NCBI GenBank assembly: GCA_008921705.1
Contig: VFFE01006690.1
Coordinates: 91,173-155,172 of the forward strand
From: Burhinus oedicnemus
Taxonomy: Eukaryota; Chordata; Aves; Charadriiformes; Burhinidae
Reading direction: 5' to 3'
DNA length: 64,000 nt
Part shown: piece after piece, positions 1 through 11,060 of the stretch
How positions within the stretch are numbered: the stretch's first letter is position 1
Layout of the letters: every line of letters begins with the position of its first letter
Notes under the pieces: generated by a model
Told to the model about the DNA's origin: nothing
What the model saw: only the letters and a program-made list of their open reading frames with translations
The model's database searches: none
Made by a program: the position numbers and the translations under genes

Positions 1-1831
1 AAAGTAGATTCTTTTTATATAGCAAAAGAATACAGGTAGTATTCAAAGTAGTGAGAATGATGTAAACTTTTGAACCACATAGCCTCAAATAAGATAGCTT
101 GGCTATGGTAAGGTATAGCTGTTCTCTAAACAAGTACCTGTGTAAAACTACGAAGTTTTGTTTCCCACTTAGAAATTTCTAACTTTATGTGCTACTGTCT
201 AAACCAGAACACAGTTGAATAATAATAATACTTCACAGAAAACTCCTAATCTTTCATAGTTTCCAAGGGACAACTCTTAATCACAGTCCATGTACCTTGA
301 AGGTTCCAGTTAGCCAGATACAGATGAAAAATAACAGTTTTTAAAATGAAAATGTTACCATAGTTTTTGTAAGTTAGTATTCTGTCACATTAAGAACAAA
401 CCACTACAAACTAAGAATATGAACATTAGCTCCTGTTTACACAAGGGTAAACAAGCATTTACTGTTAATATAAGTAAACTTTATGTATCTTTACCTCAAA
501 GTTTAAAAGTCACTAGAACTGATTTATACAAGTGTCATGTCCAAGAAAGCTACCTGTGGCAAAAACTGTAATTTTATCTTCTCCATCATGCATATTTACT
601 TCCTATACATCCAAATTTTTGACTGGCAACTAAAATGAACTCAGACAATCTTAATTTTATTTCTTACCACTCCTAATCCAAAAATATATAGAAGTATTCT
701 TCAGAGCTCTAACAAACTCAAGTTTTCAAAAGCCACCACCTTGCTTTAGTTCAAATTATGAAAAGGCATCAATAACCTTGTTTGAATACATCTTGCCTCT
801 GAATTTTTGCATCAGATGGGTTTAAGAATTCAGTGCAATCTACTTCAAAGTTGCAGGTTACTGGTTTTTTTTAGTAAATGTCTAAATATATTTACTATAT
901 CACAAATTTCTTGCATTATTTTTATCAATGACTAGCACAATTTATGTAAGTTATTTTGAAAAGCAGAACAAGATGTACTTAAGGTCCTTGTAAACCCCAT
1001 TACATAACAGAGGATTCTAATACTACATCCACCACTTACCTTATCAACATCCCTGAATTTTAGTTTTCCTTAGGTTACTATTATGATCAAGCACAGCCTA
1101 CTTCTAATGAAAACACACTGCAAAAGCTCTTTATATATTCTTTATAATATACCTGAAAGAGCAGAACCCGCTATTTCAGCAAGAGTCATTAGAACCATGG
1201 TATTGCCTTTTAAAGAGACTCACTTAGATTTGGCCCACTTTCTTCATAATCTTGTTCGCTCATGATTAAGCAAAGTCAAGTTATTCCCCTCTGCTGATTC
1301 TTCACATATCAAGAATTGAAACAGGAAACTGACAGTTGCTTCCTCCCAGCTTTGTGTAAGACCTCAGATCCTGTTTCTTACTAGTATTGGCTTAATCCTG
1401 AAACAAGTCATTAAGGCTTCATGCAGTGTGAAGCACGCACATGACACAGCCAACTACACGACAGTCACAGAACTCTCTAAAGAGAATTAAGCTGGAGGAT
1501 TTCCATCAGCAGTAAACACCATGCTTAGTGAAATGGGCAGGGTCAAGTTATTAAAACATCCCACATGTTCCCCTAATAATAAATACATTTAAAGTTTCCT
1601 TTCCATCATGTAAATGCACTTTAAAATACTTCCACCAAGCAGACCAGCATACATTAGCAACAAGTAGTATCAACTATTCCAAAGATCTATCTACTATTAA
1701 AAAAGCCAGTTTTGTGCATCAGGTACATACTAGCAGATCTTAAGCAAGTTAACCATAAGTATAGTTGCTAAGCATTGATTTTATGTAGAAAGAGCTTGAA
1801 TTAATTGTACTTCAGATGTAGCACATAAACA

Positions 1832-1901
1832 CTTTAAAATATAATTCTAGTAATTTTGCAAGCACTCTTTAAAATATAGTTCTACTAACTTTGCAAGTGC
1901 T
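1832..1901. repeat. 35-bp tandem duplication
   Basis: Two adjacent 35-bp units (1832-1866 and 1867-1901) both start CTTTAAAATATA and end TTGCAAG(C/T)(A/G)CT-like. They differ at about five positions. It is a simple local duplication in intronic AT-rich DNA with no open reading frame attached. Confidence 0.85.
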
Positions 1902-3342
1902 CTTTTTAAAAATAAGTATTTTAAAATTAAAGGGGTCCTCTAAGACTGGCTGCATAATTTGTTAATTCTCTTTCAAATTAGACATATCACTGTTTTCTAG
2001 TTTATACATTAATCTATTTCACACATTCTATACCAGCCTTAAACAACTCCATACAAATGGTTTCAATTCTACTAAATGGATGTTACTGCTTAGAATGGAC
2101 TAGTTCCTGTGGTCAAATCTTTGAATCACATCCGAAATCTAGTTTTCTCTGTGATCCTAACACCTATGCCACAAGCATGAACTGTGGAAAGGCTGAAAGG
2201 GTTGAAGGCTCCTTCCAAGCCCATTTCCCAAAGTTTGTCCTTCCTAGAGCCAGCTCTTGTACTTACTAGACCGCTGAAAGAGCTGCTTGAGCTCACTGAT
2301 GCTGCAAAAATCCTGCCTCCTGTACCTCCCCATTTTGATTCCCCCTTCTCCCCCCAGGGACTGCTTCTTGTTCCTGGCTAGCAAAACAAAGCAGCTTGCA
2401 CAAGTCCTCAGCAGATGTTCCGCAAAGCGAGAAAGGCCAGTAGAGAACCAGAGATAGGACTGGTCACTAATCAATGGCAGCAAGCTATTGTTTGCACATC
2501 CTGTCCCGGTAAGTTTCTATCAGGACAGTTCTACAGGGTAACAGAGTAAAGTTCTAATGTATTTTCAAGGATGTTCTAAACCTTCCTTTCTGAAGCTAGA
2601 AGAAAAATACTCCATCTTTCCATTCTTCAAGACTGGAATTAATCTGCTAAAAGGTTTTATTCTCTTCAAAAAGTAAGCTTGTAGGAAGATTTTAAGAGGT
2701 TTCAAACTTGTTCTGTTTCTTGCCTTCTGACAAGGGCACACAAGTTTTTCATTTCTTCTTCCAGAAAGAGAGAGGATTTTTTTTCCAGAAGATACACGAG
2801 GGTTTTTTTTTAAAAAACAATATATATCCATTTTTGGAGAGCAGTTATTGCTCAGCATCTCACCTCCTGAAAGCTCCCAGAATGATCTCCTGAACAGATT
2901 GAACGCTGCTTATTTTTGATTGCTATGAGTTAACTAAAGGATACCGCTACTAATTAAGAATGCTAGCTGTTGAAATCAGGAAGAAGGTAATAAATACTGT
3001 CCAATCAACACAGACATTAAGCCATGCTTTCCTATAGCTCTGATTCAAGAGCAAAGTTATTGAGGCATCATCTTTAAGTTTGTATACTGCCAATTGCTCA
3101 GGAATCCATTTCTGAAGATTATCATCAGACATTTAAAAATAAGTAGGTAACACTTTTGATGCCCTAAAACTAAAGGATGGCAATTTTGAGGGTTGAGAAG
3201 CTGACAAAGAAACAGTTATACCTCTTGTAAAGCAGGGTCAGGGCAGCATAGCCAGAACCCAGTGTTGCACAACCTAGTGCAAACTATGTCCAATTTTGAA
3301 ACTGCTTGAAAAATTGCATACAGAGACTGCTGTTTTCATAGA

Positions 3343-3347
3343 CTTCA
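3343..3347. repeat. Target-site duplication CTTCA (left)
   Basis: CTTCA at 3343-3347 is repeated at 4380-4384 on the other side of the 1032-bp LTR. The match sets both ends of the element. Confidence 0.8.
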
Positions 3348-4379
3348 AGGGGTGGGTTGACCTTGGCTAGCCACCAGGTGCCCAGCAAGCCTCTCTATCA
3401 CTCCCCCTCCTCAACAGGGGCAGGGGAAGAAAATAAGATTAAAAAGCTTGTGGGTCAAGAAAAGGACAGTGAGATAACTCAGCAATTACCATCACAGGCA
3501 GAACAGACTCGACTTGAGGAAATTAATGTAATTTACCATCAATTAATAAGACAGTAGGATAATGAGAAATAAGAGCAAATCTAGAAGCACCTTCACCTGC
3601 CTCTTCCCAGGCTCAACTTCACTACCTCCTCCCCCTGAGCAGCACAGAGGGTTGGGGAACAGAGGTTACAGTCAGTTGCCTGTAACATGCTGTCTGTGCT
3701 GCTCCTTCCTCCTCACACTCTTCTCCTGCTCCAGCACAGGAAGACAGTCCTTCATGACCTTCTCCAATATAGGGTTCTTCATATGCTGCAGTTCTTCAAG
3801 TACTGCTCCAGCATGGGTCCTTTCCATGGGATACCATCCTTCATGAACAGACTGCTCCACTATGGGTTTCCTCATGGCATCACAGCTCCTGCCAGAAAAC
3901 CTGCTCCAGTGTGGGCTCTCCACGGGTCACAGTTTTATTCAGGTCACGTCCCTCTGGTCCAGTATGGGGTCCTCCACAAGCTGCAGGGTGGATATCTACT
4001 CCATGGACTGAAGAGTGACACCTTGCACCCCATGGTCTTCACCACAGACTGCACGGGAATCTCTGCTCCAGCACCTGGAGCACCTCCTCCCCCTCCTTCT
4101 TCACTGATCTTGGCATCTGCAGAGTTGTTTAACTCACATGTTCTCACTCCTATCTCTTAACTGCTGTTGCACAGCTTTTTTTTTTTTTAATTAATTTACC
4201 CTTTCTTACCAACATCATAAATGCGCTCAGCTTTGGACGGTAATATGACTATCTTGGAGCTGGCCTGCCTTGGAGCCAGCTGAAACTGTCTCTGTCTGAC
4301 ACTGGGGCAGCTTCTTTCTCACAGAAACCGCCCCTGCAGCCCCCTTGCTACCAAAACCTTGCCACATAAACCCAATACA
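3348..4379 (-). mobile_element. ERVL-like solo LTR, complete, with 5-bp TSD
   Basis: Read on the minus strand, the element begins TGTATTGGGTTTATGTGGCA (at 4379) and ends near GGTCAACCCACCCCT (at 3348), 1032 bp. This start and the serine/glutamate-rich internal GGAGCAG-type repeats match a common avian LTR that I recognise. The direct repeat CTTCA flanks it at 3343-3347 and 4380-4384, which is what a 5-bp integrase duplication leaves. The last two bases at the 3' end are mutated from the canonical CA. Internally there are imperfect repeats of a unit reading GCTCCAG..TGGG on the plus strand (about 3730-4090) and a poly-A run near 4168-4179. No gag, pol or env is attached, so it is a solo LTR made by recombination. 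The open frames of 83 and 157 codons inside it are not taken as genes. Subfamily not named. Confidence 0.85.
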
Positions 4380-4384
4380 CTTCA
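4380..4384. repeat. Target-site duplication CTTCA (right)
   Basis: Right-hand partner of the CTTCA repeat at 3343-3347; both directly abut the solo LTR. Confidence 0.8.
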
Positions 4385-6119
4385 CTATGTATTTTTCTTT
4401 CAGCAGGAAAGGAAAAACTGTTCACAACCACTGCTGAGAGTGGTGACACCTTCTCCATTGAATGTCTTTGCTGTCACCACTGTGTCAAAGGTGCAAGGAG
4501 CCAAGGAAATGATATTCCAAACCTGCTTTTATTAGCTTGGGGTAGAGGAAGGTAAGTAGAAGCCTGGCAGGATAAGCTACACTATTAGCAGAATTAAAAT
4601 TCTGCTAGTTACTGTCTGGACAGTTCACAAAGCCATGTTGTACAAATAATTGCAGTTATACAAATTACAGTCTGTACCAGAAATGCTCCTTGTTCAACTG
4701 ATACATTGAATGAAGTAGGAAAAGAAATATATCAATTATGCAAAAAACATCACATAGGCCACAAAAGGATCATGTGGCAAAAAAAATAAAATTGGGAGGA
4801 GAAGCCATTTAAAATGGTAGGAGAACTCATTTGAACCAAGCAACACGTTTTGTTAAGGGGATGGAACCATCAAGCTTTAATATTTCTACTCAGATTCAGA
4901 AAATAAATCCCCTGTGATAACATTCTATAGTTTGTTAGTCTAGAGAACAAATAAAAAGAGTGCTAATTCATTCCCCATGCTTTAGTATCTATTTTTATAT
5001 AAAGCAACAACATAGTTCAAAGATGTGGGAAAATTAATCGGCTTAGTGCTGCCAAAAGAGGTGGTCTTCTGCGTTGAGGTGGGGGTGGAACAACACTTGT
5101 TCTGCAGTGAGCTGATTCAAGAAAATAAACCCTCTTAAAGCAACTTTTTTAAAGACAACTGTTTTTCTGTCATAGCCAGTTTCCTGCCAATTTGGCTCCC
5201 TAAAACAGTTCACAAGCAGTAGCACTGGAGAGAATAGAAATACTTCTTTTTCCCCAGTAGCAGCTAATAACATCTGCTACGCAGTAACAAACTGTATCCC
5301 TTACCAAAGGCAGCCTTTATAATGCTTACTTGAGAGCTTTTAACACAGTAACAGTGAACTTAACTTTGCTTCTAATGTTTTGTTATTTTATAATTTTATC
5401 TTATGAAAAAGTTATACCAGAAGACCTTTACTCATCACATTCTGATGGCTGCAAAAGTATTATCATCAAAAGATAAATCAGCAATAAGAGATCAAAAATT
5501 CTCAGTAATAGTATTTTCATTACAGGATCAGAGAATTTAAAATTATGAGAGTTGATGTCACTATATTTGATGTTATTTTCCCCTGAAATACTCAACTTTA
5601 AAAGTTGTTTTATGACTAGAATTATTTACATTTAGCTCTTAGGCAAAAAGTACAGTAAGAAAACATTAGCATTTCTTTCATATGAAATTAACAGAATGGA
5701 GTAAAAAATAATAATTTGCTGTCCATTTCAAGCATTAATATCCTCTCCTTCACAAAACGTCAAAACTGCAACAGTCTAAAAGAAGCATTTAAGCAGTTAC
5801 AAAATGCAAAGTGACCACTTACTCCACAGTGAAATTATTTAGTTTACTGTCCTAACTCTGCCTCCTTTAATTTGCCTCCATTTCCCTTGGAGCTATCAAT
5901 AGCTAACAGAAACACCTATATTCACAATGATACATGTAGCTATGTTAAACAGTGAATGGATCAATTGGAGCACCTCGCAGAGCTGGGCATACATCAGGAG
6001 TTGACCTGGACAGCTAATGCCCCTCAGAGCAAAGAAAATACCTGTGTGGAACTCCCATGCCTGTGATCAAACATCAGATATGCATTTATCTGCAACAGGA
6101 ATAATATTTTCCATCCCAA

Positions 6120-7040
6120 CATTGTATTATACAATACGACATTGGGGTGACAACGGAAGACAGACAATGTGCCTTCTGTAACAGGAGTTCTTTGAAAGAA
6201 TTAACAAGCACATGGATAATGGAAACCTAATTTACAGTCTGTCGAGATCTCCAAAAGACTTTTGATGATGTCATCTTCTGAACACACTTAAGGAAATAAA
6301 GCAGCCATAGAATAAAACCTAAGATATTAGATAAGCCATAGGTAAATAATTGAGTAAGACGACAGAAGACAAATATGGTCTGGTCTCAGAGATGGAGATG
6401 GTCACTGAAGATCTGCTGGGACACACGCTATTGCACACATTAATAAAAAAGAGCAACAAATTAAAAACATGAGAAGATCAGAGATGCGAAAGCTTGAAAC
6501 TATTTGAAGCTATTTAGGATAGTCAAGGCACAGGCCAACCATAGAGAGCTGCAGATCTCCAAGACTAAATGAATGTTAAACCAACAGGCAAAATTTCACG
6601 TAGAAATTTAAGAGTTGGGCTCCAACTGATCATTACATCTCATGAATGGGACACTTTGGTTATGACTGTTTCATAAAAACACCAGTTCAGTACGCACTTT
6701 TCAAACCACAGCCTGAACATTGGGAATGAAAATGGAGAAGAGTGCATGTTATACAAAGGTACGGGGAGGAAAAAAACAAAAACCAAACAACAAACCAACA
6801 ACACACACACACAAACCACCATTTGTTCACAACTTGATTATCATGCACAATTCTGGAACTTCTCCAATTTCAAAATGGACAGAAGTGGAAAAAGTTCAGA
6901 GAAAGAAGAACAATAAGTATGAAATAACTTTCATGTGAAGAATGACTAACAACTAAATAAGAGTCTTCAGTTTGGAACAAAGGTGATAGAATTAAGATGG
7001 GACAAGGCTTATAAAAATCTTGAGTCATCTGGAGAGAGAC
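6120..7040 (+). mobile_element. Ancient, decayed CR1-type LINE fragment
   Basis: The plus strand carries several phrases of the CR1 reverse transcriptase and 3' coding region in the right order. These include a degraded match to the aspartate motif region around 6225-6270 (reading roughly as ...KDF-DDV), then GTTCAGAGAAAGAAGAACAA and GAGTCTTCAGTTTGGAACAA near 6896-6985, and a ..TTATAAAAATCTTGAGTC phrase near 7010. No frame stays open. Divergence is far higher than in the other CR1 copies here, so it is an old insertion. The edges are approximate and the call rests on phrase recognition, not alignment. Confidence 0.55.
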
Positions 7041-7965
7041 ACACACATACCTGCCTCAAGAGTTAGCATTTTATAGAAACTCACAGCATTAATGCTTCAT
7101 TAGTTATGTGATGACTTCTTGGTAGAAAACCAGGTTTGTCATTGATATTCCTTGTCTTCAATTTAAAAAGATTTTGTAGGAGTTAGTTCTCATATTGGTT
7201 TCTAAATTAGACACCGCTTGGCTAGGTAAATAATACTACGGGATGCTAAAAATACTAGTTATGCTTTGAAACACCTGACACACAGAGCTGCTAATGGAAT
7301 AGAGATGTGATTAACTTTACAAAGTTTTGACAGGTCTAGCTAATACACAGACACTACTGATATGCGTGAAGAAAACAAACAAAAACCCCAAAACAAATCA
7401 AAGCCAGAATTTCTCATAATATTTCATCCATTACTGCCTACAACAGACTCCTGTGTCCTCCTCTTCTTCAACCAGTTACTATTTCCTGACTACTCTTCCC
7501 TTGTAGTGTACTACAAACACATGAACAGACACAAGGCACATATGCTTTCTGCTACTTTGTGCATTATTTGAGTCAGCAGGCTCCAACCCTCAACTATATT
7601 GTTCAATCCAAGCATTAATTTCCACTCTACATCTCTGCTCTTCCCAAGTACTACTTTGGCCAGTGCTATAATCCAGCCAAATAGCTACTCACCCAAGTCT
7701 TCCCCTCCTTCACACACATGAAGGTGTCACATAACCAAGAAAATACAAGGCTATAGAATTTCAGATGATTATGAAGGAGTGAAGACCATAGAGCAAGAAC
7801 ATCCCAGCTTACTCCATTATCACATAGATGAGTATCAGAGAAAAATGTGTGAAAGGGGATAAATGCACAGAATAATTGATAAATGCCTTGCTAATAAGAT
7901 ACCAGAATTACTTTACTGGTGATCTAATGGCTAAACAGCATACAGCCTACTTCCCTCCAAAAAAA

Positions 7966-8075
7966 GTGTTGTGGGTTTGGTGGTGTGTGGGTTTTTTTTG
8001 TTTGTTGGGTTTGGTTTTTTTTTTTTCAGTCGGTTGGTTTGGTTTTTGTGCAGTTGGGGTTTGGTTTGTTTTTTA
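7966..8075 (+). repeat. GT-rich low-complexity block
   Basis: About 110 bp made almost only of G and T, with GGGTTTGG, TTGGTTTGG and long T runs (a T12 run near 8015-8026). It carries several GGG runs on the plus strand. A second block of the same style lies at 37164-37250. Confidence 0.8.
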
Positions 8076-10254
8076 AACAAGGTACTACTGCAGTCAGCAG
8101 TTCCAAAACACCTACTTGGTTTGTAAGCCAGACAATTCAATAAAAACTGCTAAAATTCTAGATTCCTGAACAATTGGAACAAAATTATACAGAGCTATAT
8201 AGGCTCAGGGTGAGCCAAATGGGTAGTTCCCATTATCCCTCTTTTTTTTACTGCCATCCCTGCTTTCAGCATCACCCCATCCCCTCCCACCTTGACACAA
8301 CTCTAGCCATTCTCAGACTTTTTGCAGCACTTGCTCACCTCAATTCCGAAACAGGGGAAGCATATTTTTCCCTCTGCCAGAGCTTAGTTTTCTGCCAGTT
8401 TAGCACGTTCAACCAGCGCAGTGAAGTGTCTGATGAGCACCGAGGTCAAGTGTAGGAGAACAGAAGGGAACCCAGGGATGTAGAGAAGGGCAGGAAAGGA
8501 AATATTTACTCCGCAGTATTTTTCCTCAAGGTAGCAGGCTTTCAGATGGGTTTAACTACAACAGCTTTTAGTTGTACTAATATTTTAAAATTCAGTTTTC
8601 AGAAGAATAAGTCAATGAGAATTATTTGATTATACAGCATTAACTTAACAATTTTATGCATTACAGGTTTACATACCACAAACATCCACATAATACCTGA
8701 GGCAGCATTACGTATGCCATTCACTTCTCAAACCTCTGTATCTGAGTATAGCAATTAATCTCTTAATGAAGTCGGACCTCTCTGACTATTTCTTTACAAG
8801 TCAATGCCTTCTCTTTTCAGTGTTTTCCTCTCTACTCCCTATTTTACAGGCACATTAACAGGAAAAGTCATACCTGAAGTGATATAAACCCAGAACTGTA
8901 GATAATCCAGAACTGCAGATAATTTAAGCATTTTGCAAATGTAACTGCTAGTCCACATAAATTCTACTTAATTGCATGAAGAATTATTCTTTTTTTCAGT
9001 CACAACCTAAAGGTTAGAAATAAGCCACTACAGGAATGTCAGTTCCACTCTTTCCCTCACCCTCCCAAGATTTCCAAATGTTCCAAACCTTCCAGATGCT
9101 ACACGTGGTCCAACAACTCCTGTCTAACTATGCCTGTATGTATTTTCAGTATGTTGAGATGCCACCTGACCAAACACAATACTCCATGCCTTTCTGACTA
9201 GCTCTTCTACCATAAAGAAAACTACTCAAACAGTTCAATGCTGTGCTGCTGTTACCCATCCAGTACAGGAAACAAACTGTTGCCACAGTTTATACTACTT
9301 TGGTTTATCTATTCCATTTAGTTTGAAAAAAAACAAAGGAGAGGGGCAATTATTAGAACATTTACTCACTGCTTGAATATACCAAAGGAAATGCAACTAC
9401 ATGTAGTATGTATCTTTTACAGGTAGGTAGGGATTTGAGGGGAGAAAGCTCTGGGAGAAAACAACCCAACTTTGTCACCTTGGTGTTTTACTGGATCATC
9501 TTCCTGAAGAATCTTTATGCGAAAATAAATTAAAATAATGTAGAAATATTAAGTTTGTCAAATATCTGTTTTCATCTCTTTACATTCACATCTCTATCAC
9601 AGCTAATACCACATGATGCCACACCACAAAAAGGAGAAGCCCATCTTTTCACCTGTGATCATCTAACACCTAAAAAAAACCCCAAGCCATTAAGAATGAG
9701 TATTGATTGTAACAGTGTCCAAAATCATGTGCAAGATTCAACTAGCTCTCAGAGTGCTAGCAGTGACTCAAGCACCATACTTGGTATTGCCGCTGCAACA
9801 CGCTTCAGAAAGAGGAAGTGTTAAGGGCTTCTGAGTCAAAGGAAGAAAGAGTTATAGCTTCCCTATCAGTGCCTTATCATCTGAGTGATAAAAGCACTCA
9901 TTTCCCCACCACTCATCCCAGTGCAGAAGAAGCTGCCCTGACCAGACCCTCACTGCCCGAGCTCCACCTCAGGCTTGATTCTGCTCCCCCAGGCGGCTTC
10001 AGGGGCGAGGCCTAGCAGCAGGCAAGGCTCCTAACACCACGCCAGCAGGTAGCAGACACCTGCTTAACCGAAGACAGACTGCTGGTGCAAAAGTACATGG
10101 CTGGACAAAGACCTGGAGCAAGCCAGATAAGACTGTGCTTTCCCCCACAGTCTGAATTACAGTTCTCCTATCTCTCTCTCTAGTGAACTCCATCATGACT
10201 TGGCTTTTAAAAAGAGGCTTTATGCCTGCCTGTTGAACTGCCAGCGGCACTGGT

Positions 10255-11060
10255 TACTCCCGCTCCCCCTTGCAAGCGGGATGCAGACTGATCGCTCCAC
10301 ACCGCCCCAGGCGGGCGCCGCGCCCGCCCCCGGGCTGCTCCGCTCCCCGGCCGGAGCCGCCCGGGAGCACTTCCTCATTTCGGCCAGCGGCGACGGCTGA
10401 CGGAAACAAAGAGAAACAAGCTCTCAGCCACCCCAGGCGCCGGACCTTCGCCCTCTCCCGAGGCGCACTTCTTCACCTGGACAGGTAGCCCCGGCACCGC
10501 CCGCTGCGGAGAGGCGATGTGGCCCCTCCACAGGCTACAGGAGCCCTCCGGCGGCAAGCCGGCCCACTCCAGGAGGCAGTCCCACTCCCACACACACAAA
10601 GCGCCGGCGCTGTCCCCAGGCGCTGCTCCCCCGGCACCTCCCCACTCTCTCCTCTCTCACCGGAGCCCGGGTCCCTCTCGTCGTAGTCTTCTTCTTCTTC
10701 CGCCTCCTGCCGCTGCCCATCCCGCTCCGCCGGCCCGCAGTCCTCGCCCTGCGCCTCCACCGGCACTACCGTGAAGCTGGTCGGCATGGCGCAGACAGCC
10801 CTGCGACCCGCTGGCACCTCCTCCCAGGGCAGTGAGCAGGATAAGCCCGGCGCTGCCGCCTCCCTCACGTGAGAGCCATTTCCTCACGCAGCAGGGGGCG
10901 GTGGCCGGCACTGAGCCACCGCCCCCTTCAGTCCCCGCCCCCTCACCGCCTGACTGACAGCTCCGAAGTGAGAGGCAGGGGAGCGGGGACGAGGGCGGCG
11001 GCCTCCCAGGGGGCAAGGGGAAAGAGGAAGGGGAAGGGGAAAAGAAGCTACGGGAAGCTA
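10255..11060. promoter_or_regulatory. SLC12A7: CpG island promoter of SLC12A7
   Basis: GC content and CpG density jump sharply here against an AT-rich background on both sides. The island covers the first coding exon, the region upstream of it (10788-11060) and about 400 bp of intron 1. Visible elements include an Sp1-type box (GGGGGCGGGG on the minus strand, 10933-10942), GGGGGCGG near 10894, and a palindromic E-box CACGTG at 10866-10871, about 80 bp upstream of the start codon. There is no clear TATA box, which fits a dispersed-start CpG promoter. The transcription start is not determined from sequence. A divergent transcript could also start here but I cannot support one. Confidence 0.8.
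10661..10787 (-). CDS. SLC12A7: SLC12A7 (KCC4 K-Cl cotransporter), first coding exon
   Basis: Translation from the ATG at 10787-10785 begins MPTSFTVVPVEAQGED, very close to the N-terminus I know for SLC12A7/KCC4 (MPTNFTVVPVEA...). It runs through an acidic segment (EEEED at residues 30-34) to ...DERDPGS plus one base. A consensus donor follows (G|GTGAGAG, GT at 10660-10659), giving phase 1. This matches the family, where the next exon continues the PGDGNP-type sequence. Forty-two complete codons are present. The product is an electroneutral plasma-membrane potassium-chloride symporter with twelve membrane spans; only its cytosolic N-terminal tail is here. The start has a purine at -3 (GCC ATG). 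An in-frame upstream GTG at 10868 is not used. SLC12A4, A5 and A6 begin differently. The later exons lie beyond the left edge. Confidence 0.78.

Larger units (their letters stand above)
1..10660 (-). other. SLC12A7: SLC12A7 intron 1 (partial), AT-rich
   Basis: This stretch lies downstream of the splice donor of the first coding exon on the minus strand, so it is read as intron 1, continuing past the left edge of the window. I searched the minus strand for the next expected KCC exon (a segment beginning near NPRENSPF and continuing to the MALFEEEM region) and did not find it. Apart from the repeats listed separately (tandem duplication near 1.85 kb, ERVL-like LTR at 3.35-4.38 kb, old CR1 at 6.1-7.0 kb, GT-rich block at 8.0 kb), I see only AT-rich DNA with chance open frames. 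The part from about 10255 belongs to the CpG island. The assignment depends on the exon 1 call. Confidence 0.65.

Noticed and set aside
3687..4160. 157-codon plus-strand open frame
   Set aside because: It is antisense to and wholly inside the ERVL-like LTR; the openness comes from the internal repeats.
1..10600. Further SLC12A7 exons
   Set aside because: Looked for the conserved KCC exon 2 and later membrane-domain sequences on the minus strand; none found, so the region is left as intron.
10788..10868. In-frame upstream extension of the SLC12A7 frame from a GTG at 10868
   Set aside because: The ATG at 10787 has good context and its product aligns with the known KCC4 start; the extension is 5'UTR.
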